Of a DNA stretch of 64,000 nt, positions 56,201-64,000 are shown piece by piece. The translations under genes and the position numbers were made by a program. Within the stretch, counting starts at the first letter, position 1; each line of letters starts with the position of its first letter. Source of the stretch: Diospyros lotus (taxonomy: Eukaryota; Streptophyta; Magnoliopsida; Ericales; Ebenaceae); NCBI RefSeq assembly GCF_014633365.1, contig NC_068340.1, positions 41,812,328-41,876,327 of the forward strand, given 5' to 3'. The notes under the pieces are model-generated. The model saw only the letters and a list, made by a program, of their open reading frames with translations, ran no database searches and had not been told where the DNA came from.

Positions 56201-58389
56201 AGGAAAAAGAAGCATGGGAAAAAGGAATCATAACCGGAAAAGATAATTATACATCGAAGGAAATATGGGCTGGTCGAACCCCTAGGCAAGCTCCTGCAAA
56301 AATTAAATTTGCCCGTTATAATGAGCATTACCAGTTCCTTATATCATATATATATAATGATGTGCAACAGGATTTGGGGTATGCCTTGGAGTTATTTGCA
56401 GCCAACAACAGATATAAATGGAACCCTGGTTGCTTCTCATCGCAAAATGGATAGAAGATGGTGGCGGGCTCAGGTACAATTATGGGGTTCACTTATGGAG
56501 TGAGATATTTTTTTAGCTGCCAACAATAAAGAATGGCCAACCTTGAACTAATATTTTAAAGAAATTTGAACTTTATTAACTTCCCACCAACTAAAAGTTG
56601 GAAGAATGTCCGGAATTATCAGAATAAACATTATTGCAATTTGAGGTTCAATAACACAATGATGTCCACCAAGAGCATACTTTGTGTGCTAACAGCATCA
56701 ACGGATTCACTTGTCACCTCATGTAATGTGATTTGATTCCTTTGATTCTACATTGTGTGTTATGTTAAGAGCACCTATTGAAGTCTCACTTGAAGGCTTC
56801 ATTTGACTTCAATGTCCTCTGGGGCACATGACTTATTCTTACATAACTTACACTCACAAGTATACCTATCTGATGGAAACAAATGTAACTTTGTTGATAT
56901 CTACATTGACATGCATATAGATGCACATTTAAGTTGCTTATAAGGTGCAAATCATTTATTTTCGTTGCTTTGTCCCTAGTATGATTACGTTTTTGGTTGC
57001 ACTGTTGTCAGGCAGTTCGCTATCTAATGAGATTCCAGACTGAGTATACATGCAATTTGCTTAATGCTGCACGTCATGCAGCATTTGGATGGGAAGCTGC
57101 AAAGATGGTTCTTGCAACCCGAGTTAAAGATTGGCAAGAGGTTTGTTAATCTGGATTTGTGTGTTGTTTTCTAATAGTGAGGATGCATTTGTAGGAATTT
57201 ACTGTAACTATCAAGAAAAGAGAAGACAATAAGAAATGAAGATAAGATGAGCGAATCACAATTAAAATGATTGAGAAATGTGAGAAGGCGATTGATAGAA
57301 ACACTTGTGAGGTGAGTTGATGAAATGGAGGAAATTTGTGGCAAGAGGGAGATTTCAACCAAATAAAATTTGGTAAAAAACCCCTTAGACATGACATGGG
57401 AATAATAATGGCTTTACCATAGTCATGAATAGGGAGAATACTGAAAATCTAGAATTCATGGAGTCAACCCCATCTGTTGGGATTAAGGCCTGTGATTGTT
57501 TTTGATTATTGTATCGCTCTAGTTGTCTCCTTTATTGAAGGGGAGATTGCTAAATGAGTTCATACAAATACAAGTTTGGAATGTGTTTTTATATAGTTTT
57601 CGTTAGACATGTTATGTTCTTTTGCATGGTTTCGCATCGTCAATATAACTTTTAGAGGTCAATTGATATTGTGAAAGATGTGCCGCCAATCCTAACCAAA
57701 CCCTAACTTGGTTAGGATAAGATGATGATGATGATGTCATTTACTTTTCTTTGGCCGAGGAGGGGAGAGGGGCAACAGTAGTGCCAACTAAAAAGTTCCT
57801 GTCTGCAGGTTGCGGATGATCCTCAATTTGACATGGAAAATTTTGTATGGTCCAATCATAAACCATGGTTGCCTAGGCCATTACTAAGCATGCACGTAAG
57901 GATGGGAGATAAGGCATGCGAAATGAAGGTGGTTGAATTTGAAGAGTACGTGAGTCTTGCTGACCGCATCAGAAAGCACTTTCCACACCTCGACAGCATC
58001 TGGATTTCCACCGAGATGCAGGTTTTAACTATCTCGTGCTTCAAACATTGTTTGAATAACACAAATCTGCAAACGCTTCTGGACCAAGTTCTCACATCAT
58101 ATTTTTTCAGGTGGTCATTGACAAATCAAAAACATATCCCCACTGGAAATTTTACTACACAAACGTGACGCGCCAAGTGGGGAACACGACAATGGCCACT
58201 TATGAAGCAAGCCTAGGCAGGGAAACCAGCACAAATTATCCTCTCGTTAATTTCTTGTTGGCTGCCGAAGCTGACTTCTTCGTAGGAGCCTTGGGTTCCA
58301 CATGGTGCTATCTCATAGATGGAATGAGGAACACGGGAGGAAAAGTTATGGCAGGATACTTGAGCGTCAACAAGGACCGGTTCTGGTAG
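53268..58389 (+). CDS. GT23/FUT8-like alpha-1,6-fucosyltransferase family protein
   Basis: Seven exons: 53,268-53,511, 54,802-55,193, 55,464-55,713, 56,120-56,473, 57,012-57,140, 57,809-58,021 and 58,111-58,389 (TAG). Intron phases are consistent throughout. About 620 codons. An N-terminal signal-anchor near residues 27-52 (CQICVVGFLCGVCLTTLLLA) indicates a Golgi type II membrane enzyme. The catalytic part has SMHVRMGDKACEM (about residue 483), the donor-binding HxR-GDK motif of FUT8/NodZ-like enzymes, ISTEM, and GALGSTWCYLIDGMRNTGG near the C-terminus. Expected reaction: fucose transfer from GDP-fucose; the acceptor is unknown. ATG 53,268 is the first in-frame; 53,289 is an alternative. Exon 4 has an apparent one-base excess at the CCC of 56,424-56,426, which shifts frame just before ASHRKMDRRWWRAQ: a real mutation or a sequence error. 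Confidence 0.75.
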
Positions 58390-59888
58390 CCGATGTATAA
58401 AGCTGGGGGACCCCTAGGTATGTAAATTGCAGTGATGGTCTCCAGTTGTTTTCCCTGTATATTCGATATTCATCTTGTATATTGATGTGTATTTACTAAG
58501 CGTAAATGGACATAGAGCTACCACTACCAAGTTTCTGTCTCAATCTTCTATCCTGGATCAATGAAAATCTATTTGTTAATATTCTTCCTAGGCTGTTACT
58601 CTTGTGGTTTACTTGTGGGATGTTACATTTCTTGCTTTGGTGGTAATGGGACAGTAACACTCTCTTGGAACTGCCTTGCCACACATTCTCAGCCTAGTTG
58701 TGAGCCTCTTAAAATTTTTGTGATCTAAGTCTTGATTATATATGTTTCATGTAGATATGTTTAGGTGTGAGTCAAGAGACTACTCCCCGGTTTTGGTTTC
58801 TGCTGCTTACAAGGGTTAACCCGAAGCTAGACTAACCCTAACAGGGTTGAACAGATCCAAGGAACTCTGGATAAGCTTTTGTGACAGCGTTATAGCCTTT
58901 TTAGACCTTAAACCTGGATATAACCATGTTGAGCGACCACATGGAGACCAAAAAATGGGGGAGCAAGGAGATCTATGCCTGAACACAGAATCCCTGGCAC
59001 AATAATGCAGCATCTTTATACATCTCTAGAAAGAATCAGATTTTGGTTTCATCCTTTATGCATCTATGAAAGGGCATCATCTTCTCCACCAAAGAGAAGT
59101 GGTGCCAATGGTGTGCTTGAAGATTATCCATTTGATTTACTGTTGTCACTTCTGCAACATATGCCATTGTTGACTGGACAACCAGGCGACTGACAAAAAT
59201 GGGCTAAGCATTCCAACCACACACGAGAGATTCTATTGCAATTTTCAATGTATACATCTGGGAAAAGGATCCCAAATATGAACAGAAACTTGAAAATGAC
59301 GAGTCCCACTGGTGAGTGGTTCAAAACAACTGAAGAAAAATTTGAAAACCCGAGGAAGCACAGATTCCCGGAGATCGTTTTGCAAGAGTTAAAAAGAGCG
59401 AGTTGGCTCATTTTTGTACACAAACTTATTTGATTTGCTTCGTAAAGATGCACCCTAATACTACTAAGCAAAGCAGACTCTGAAAATTAGTGGGTTTAAC
59501 AATTATTCTGCAAGAATTAAGTTGCTGCTTAACTACTGATCCTAAAGGGGTTGCAATCAGAAGCATAAACTTGATAGTAACATATGCTACAGGCAAAACG
59601 GGTAGGTTTGCATGAAGAAAAAAAAGAACAAAAAACAAGCTACTAAAGGAGGGAATCCATTCCTCACAAATTTGAAATCACATAACAATTCACATAACAA
59701 TACAACAATCAATGAAGATAGAGAACAATCTTCTCTGTAAAATCCACCGACACCTATCATCCCAGTCATTCTACTGAAATTGCAGGGAAGGGTAGAGGTC
59801 AGCATCCAAGGATTGGTCCTTACCTCCTCCATATCTTTCGAAGGATCCCGAAGCAGTTCCATAGTAGCAACCGGGATCAGTCGAGTCA
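58390..59888. other. 3' regions of two convergent genes
   Basis: The plus-strand fucosyltransferase-like gene and the minus-strand ankyrin gene converge here. No separate gene is supported; short frames on both strands have no recognisable features. Confidence 0.5.
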
Positions 59889-60272
59889 CTATTCTTCCGG
59901 ATCTTCGCTCGTTGGACGCTTCCCATCCCCACTTTTAGCTGCTGCTTGCCTCCGATGTTTCTTGTTTTTAGCTTTCTTGGCCTTCATCCGGCGCTTCTTT
60001 TCATTGGCATCAACCCATGCATAGTCAGTTGGTATGTGGAAAGGGTCAACCTCATCCCTGAAGCTCCGGCTTTCACTGTCACTTGACTGTGCGCCGTGGC
60101 TCCCTCTCATCCATGAAATCCATGATGTGGACCCTGAAGATTCCTTAGATTTGGCATCTTCAAAATGTACAGGGCTGGAGAGAGGGGTTGAAAACTCCTC
60201 TGCTGGCTGAAGCTCCTCAAACTTCGTAAAAGTAATGAGAACCCTAATAGTTGGAACAATAGGGATTGCAAG
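59889..60272 (-). CDS. Ankyrin-repeat protein (ANKRD13 / GPCR-chaperone type), last exon only
   Basis: Minus-strand exon starting after an acceptor (TGACTGCAG) at 60,272 and ending with TAG at 59,889-59,891; 127 codons. It begins LAIPIVPTIRVLITFTKFEE, continues LQPAEEFSTPL, SWISWMRGS, then RSFRDEVDPFHIPTDYAWVD and a Lys/Arg-rich tail (KKRRMKAKKAKNKKHRRQ). This matches the C-terminal end of plant ankyrin proteins with a GPCR-chaperone domain (Pfam GPCR_chapero_1). The ankyrin repeats and most of that domain must be encoded further right. No upstream exon was found before 64,000, so the gene is partial in this window. Confidence 0.7.
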   Translation of the reverse strand, partial: LAIPIVPTIRVLITFTKFEELQPAEEFSTPLSSPVHFEDAKSKESSGSTSWISWMRGSHGAQSSDSESRSFRDEVDPFHIPTDYAWVDANEKKRRMKAKKAKNKKHRRQAAAKSGDGKRPTSEDPEE

Positions 60273-61711
60273 CTGCAGTCACAGAGCAAATAACAGTGTC
60301 TGAATAAGAAATAAGAACCAATGGTAGAATGCCACAGAGTAAATTATCAGTAGGAGTTCTCAAAATTCAAAAACAATGACAAATTACAAAATCCATAATA
60401 AAATGAACCATGAGACTAGGGGACCTTTCTCCTGAGGTCAACAGGGAGTATCACGTGTGTTGGAATTAATTAACTTCACCTAATCTACAAAATGCAGATT
60501 GTTGACAAGTTCATGATCAGGGTAGATACAAGTCGAAGGTGTTCTCAAGATTTGGCCAATTGTGTTCTCTGTGATGCCATCCAGATATTTTCATAAACAT
60601 CATCATCTAGACAAGGACTGCTTCAAGGAACAAAAAGGAATTTGGATCACAATACAACTGTAACCTGTCAATTTATGCATCAAAGCACGGCAATAAACTA
60701 AGACATGAGAATTTTCACAAATAAATAACCCAATATAGCAGTTGAAATAGTTAATAAGCAAGTTTGTTTATGATTAAAAATAGACCCCAGTCCTTGGGAG
60801 CTATAGTCAAAAGGTAAAGTAGACAGAAATTTGAGAGAGCTGCATGCAATGATTTGCAAGTACGAGAACAATCAGTTTCTGTACTTGCAAAAATATCTCA
60901 AATTATGACGATTTCTGTCCATGATAAGATCTAGTCTAATAAAATGATGACCATAAGATCTAATTTTCAATCACCTTTCACAAAGGTGAGTGGGTGTCAA
61001 TGCAGCGAGGGGCTGATGTATTTCCCACTGGGCAAGAGGACTGTTGTACTTGGTCCAGAGGTCTAGGGATAACTCTTCCATGTCTCACCTTGATAGGCGT
61101 TTGGACTTCTTGGATGCTTAGCCTATCACTTCCCCTGGGGTTGTGTCCAATCATTCTCCTAGTTTGATTAATTTGGACCCTCACATTTTAGGTTTGAGAA
61201 CATGAACTAAAAGAAGGCAGCTTTGTGGACTTGGTCAAGGGTTGGTGGGAAGGTATGAGGCATACTGCTCTGGTAGGCTCTGTGTTGCTAGGACCCTGGC
61301 AAGTGAAGGAAGCTTTCACAAGGTGAGAGTTACACTTGATAGATTGTTGAAGGATATCAAGCAGTTGGATGAGAAACAGGGTAAAATGCATTTAATGGAG
61401 AGAGAGAAGATGTTAAAGGCAGATATCACAGGGAGGTCAGGAGGGTCTTAACAATGAAGTGAGCTAGTAGGAAAAAAAAAATCTAGAATAGGGTACACCA
61501 AAAAAGGAATAGAAACACAAGGCAATTTTACAGAATTACTAGTGCTCATAGGAGGAATGGTCTTATAGGTACGGCAATTATTAACAGGGAGTAGGATTTG
61601 GTGAGAATATTGCTCCCAATGAGATTGTGCAGTTCTGTGAATCACTTTGCTGACAGGTAGAGAACTTGGAGATCAGGCCTGCCAGGCATGGTGTTTCAAT
61701 TTCTTTCCAAG
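60273..61711. other. Probable intron of the ankyrin gene
   Basis: No exon of the ankyrin gene was recognised. Short frames at 60,978-61,451 have no recognisable features. The hAT element begins at its right edge. Confidence 0.4.
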
Positions 61712-61727
61712 CAGTGTTCTAAAACTC

Positions 61728-61870
61728 GGGCTGGGCGGCCGCCTAGGGGCCGCCTAGGCGCTGGGCGGCCGCCAGCCGCGGCGCTTTTGGGGGAGGTGGC
61801 CCATTTAGGCGGCCCCCCGACTAGGCGGTTCCAGTCGCAGCCCTAGGCGGCCACCACCTAGGCCTCCGCC
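61728..61870. repeat. GC-rich subterminal repeats of the hAT element
   Basis: Direct and inverted copies of ggcggccgcc, cgcctaggcg and gggcggccgc. Such subterminal motifs are usual transposase-binding regions in hAT elements; binding itself is inferred. Confidence 0.6.
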
Positions 61871-62926
61871 CCCCACACTTTTCTTCAGCTTTAGGTTTAC
61901 ATTTCATTTCGTTTTCAGATTTCCCCCCCTCCTCTCTCTCTCGCCTCTCGTTGTCTCATCTTGGTGCGTCACCGGTTGCTCCCCTCCTCGCCGTCGCCGG
62001 ACCCGCCACCGCTGCTTGCTGGAACGACAACCTGTCTGGCCGCCTCTCTCATCGCACCACCTCTCTGGTCGCCTCTCTTACTGGTCGCCTCCCTCACCGG
62101 CTACCGCACCGCCTCTCTCACCGGCCGCCGACCGCGTCCCTCACCGCCGACCGCCTCTCCTCTGTGTTCTGCCACCGCCGAGCCCCTTTCTCTCTCAGTC
62201 CGCCGCCTTCAAGCATCACTAACAGTATGTACTATGTATTTAAAACTATTTATTAACCATCATCTATGATTTTCAGATTTATTAACCATGTCTTTCACTA
62301 GCAATGTTTAGATTTTGTCTACCACATGATTTTGATTTTCAGATTTGTGTTAGCCTCTCTCTCTTTTTTTCTTTTCCTTGATAAGTCACCTGATGATCCT
62401 TTCATTGATTCTTATTGAGCCTCCTTAACACAAACTAGACTTCATTACCCAAACTTACATTGCATTACCTTTACCAGTAAATTCAGTGCACAAAGATAAA
62501 ATTAATGCTATTTGCTGATTATTTTACCAGGGATGGAGAGGTTTGAAAGTTCTTAGTCCATTGGAAAGATCATCCTGATTATGATTCTACTTGGAATTTG
62601 TTAGGCTGTTAGCATTAGCAATGTTAAGTTCATGTGTTAGGCTGTTAGCTTTGATTTTCAGATTTGTGTTAGGCTGTTAGCGATTTTCAGATTTGATTTT
62701 TAGATTTTATCTTCCACATGATTTTGATTTTCAGTTTCAGATTTGTGTTAGGCTATTAGCAATGTTAAGTTCCTGTGTTAGGTTGTTAGCTTTGATTTTC
62801 AGATTTGTGTTAGGCTGTTAGCAATGATTTTCAGATTTGATTTTCAGATTTTGTCTTCCACATGATTTTCAGATTTGATTTTAATTTCCACATGATTTTC
62901 AAATTTGATTTTGTTCAGTTTAAGTG
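61871..62926 (+). other. hAT leader with interspersed short repeats
   Basis: 61,920-62,225 is CT- and CCGCC-rich, probably 5' UTR; frames in it are compositional. From 62,270 to 62,920 the phrases gattttcagatttg, tgttaggctgttagc and tccacatgattttcag recur at irregular spacing, probably within a leader intron that may end near 62,920. Confidence 0.5.
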
Positions 62927-64000
62927 ATGTCTGGAACGGGGAGTACGGAAGCATCGTCCGCTACCGTCTCAATTCTTAAAAGGAAGTCAAATGATGTGGG
63001 GTGGGAGTATGGGATGCTAATTGATCCCAAGAATATGGACAAAGTCAAATGCAAGTTATGCAGTAAGGTGATGTCTGGCGGTGTTTACCGAGTTAAAAAA
63101 CACATTGGCCACATTTCTGGAAATGTGTCTGCATGTCCAAAAGCTTCTCCAGATGATAGAGCCAAATGCAAGAATGCAATTGAGGAGGCAAGGAATAAAA
63201 AGAAGAATAAGAAAAAGGAAGAAGATCTGATGAGATCGACAGTCAATATTTCTGAAAAGGGGGAAGGGAATGGCGATGATGAATTGCAAGAATTAGGGAG
63301 TAATAACCCACCCCGCACACTTGGCCCTATGGATAAATTTGCAAGCTCCATCAGCCCTGAAGCTGGTTCAAGTGTAAAAATGACACAAAGACAACAAAAT
63401 ATCAATGAAGCACTCTTTAAAGAGAGGACACAGACAGTCCGTGAATATTGTGCTAGGTGGGTCTATGAGCACGGTATTCCTTTCAATGCCATTGATAATG
63501 ACAGTTTCAAGTTGTTTGTTGAGGCAATTGGTCAATTTGGGCCAGGTTTCAATCCTCCTAGCCAATACCAGTTGAGGGAAACGTTGCTAAAGGGGGAAGT
63601 TGACAGGATGAAAGGTTTGTTAAAGAAGCATGAAGAAGAGTGGGCAAGAAATGAGTGCTCCATTATGACAGATGCTTGGAGTGATAGAAAAAGAAGGAGC
63701 ATCATGAACTTATGTGTTAATTCTAATGCAGGTACTGCTTTCCTTTCTTCTAAAGAATCTTCAGAGGAGGCACATACAAGTGAACTCATTTTTGAGTATG
63801 TGGACAAATGCATTGAGCAAGTTGGGCCACAAAATGTTGTCCAAGTGGTAACTGACAATGCTACCAACAATATGGGAGCGGCAAAGCTATTGAAGGTTAA
63901 GAGACCCAATATCTTTTGGACATCATGTGCTACTCACACTATCAATTTAATGCTTGAAAGCATTGGAAAACTGCCAAGGTACAAAAAAGTCATTGATCAA
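62927..64000 (+). CDS. hAT transposase, BED finger and DUF659-type domain, 3' end beyond window
   Basis: ATG 62,927 opens 358 codons without a stop, running off the window. A BED-type zinc finger lies at about residues 27-85: CKLCSKVMSGGVYRVKKHI, then HISGNVSACP, giving the C2H and C/H ligands. A Lys/Glu-rich basic stretch follows (KKKNKKKEEDLM). Residues about 165-330 resemble the DUF659 part of plant hAT transposases (CSIMTDAWSDRKRRSIMNLC, QVVTDNATNNMGAAKLL, IFWTSCATHTINLML); the D of TDAW and of TDNA match catalytic RNase H-fold acids. The C-terminal hAT dimerisation domain is expected to the right. Nothing visible prevents activity. Confidence 0.85.
   Translation, partial: MSGTGSTEASSATVSILKRKSNDVGWEYGMLIDPKNMDKVKCKLCSKVMSGGVYRVKKHIGHISGNVSACPKASPDDRAKCKNAIEEARNKKKNKKKEEDLMRSTVNISEKGEGNGDDELQELGSNNPPRTLGPMDKFASSISPEAGSSVKMTQRQQNINEALFKERTQTVREYCARWVYEHGIPFNAIDNDSFKLFVEAIGQFGPGFNPPSQYQLRETLLKGEVDRMKGLLKKHEEEWARNECSIMTDAWSDRKRRSIMNLCVNSNAGTAFLSSKESSEEAHTSELIFEYVDKCIEQVGPQNVVQVVTDNATNNMGAAKLLKVKRPNIFWTSCATHTINLMLESIGKLPRYKKVIDQ

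Larger units (their letters stand above)
61712..64000 (+). mobile_element. hAT-superfamily DNA transposon (5' part)
   Basis: Begins cagtgttctaaaactcggg, a typical plant hAT terminus, followed by a GC-rich subterminal stretch of ggcggccgcctagg-type repeats (61,728-61,870). Then come a CT-rich leader and an open transposase frame from 62,927. The right terminus and the 8-bp target duplication lie outside the window; tttccaag (61,704-61,711) would be the left copy. No defect is visible in the part shown. Confidence 0.75.

Noticed and set aside
61951..62269. Overlapping frames in the hAT leader
   Set aside because: CT/CCGCC-rich composition in all frames; the transposase starts at 62,927.

Overview
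This window is nuclear DNA of a flowering plant, most likely a eudicot. It shows many-exon genes with GT-AG introns in AT-rich DNA, Ty1/copia and Ty3/gypsy LTR elements of plant type (including a Tat-lineage gypsy with an antisense gene), PIF/Harbinger-like MITEs, a plant hAT transposon, and plant-type single-copy genes. No prokaryotic, organellar or CRISPR structure was seen.

Bases 1-50,000 hold a local cluster of an unrecognised membrane/coiled-coil protein family in at least five head-to-tail copies plus one decayed fragment. Copy 1 (1-13,130) is broken by a copia element, a gypsy element and a SINE-like insert. Copy 2 (about 29,040-29,380) is only a leader remnant. Copy 3 (31,440-38,360) is the most unusual: its two small linker exons are amplified five times as ~683-bp genomic units, all with usable splice sites and all in frame. 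Copy 4 (41,610-44,150) is the cleanest, with a six-exon 262-codon frame, but it lacks the leader shared by copies 1-3. Copy 5 (44,365-49,612) is split by a 3.2-kb copia with perfect target-site duplications. A very decayed fragment lies near 16.3-16.5 kb. Every intron inside the family's coding sequence is phase 1, so linker exons can be added or lost without changing frame.

Between copies 1 and 2 sits a young 11.5-kb Tat-lineage gypsy element (16,915-28,431; TSD ctaac; LTRs differing at about eight sites). Gag-pol is on the minus strand. On the plus strand, downstream of pol, is a separate multi-exon gene with its own TATA box. Four MITE-like elements of one family (about 13.2, 29.8, 30.7 and 39.3 kb) can be bounded by comparing filled and empty sites between family copies.

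From 52 kb on the DNA is more ordinary: a seven-exon GT23/FUT8-like fucosyltransferase gene on the plus strand with one apparent frameshift, the last exon of an ANKRD13/GPCR-chaperone-type ankyrin protein on the minus strand, and a hAT element entering at 61,712 whose open transposase frame runs off the window. The cluster is a record of tandem duplication and successive insertions: some insertions predate the duplications (shared copia in copies 1 and 3), others postdate them.
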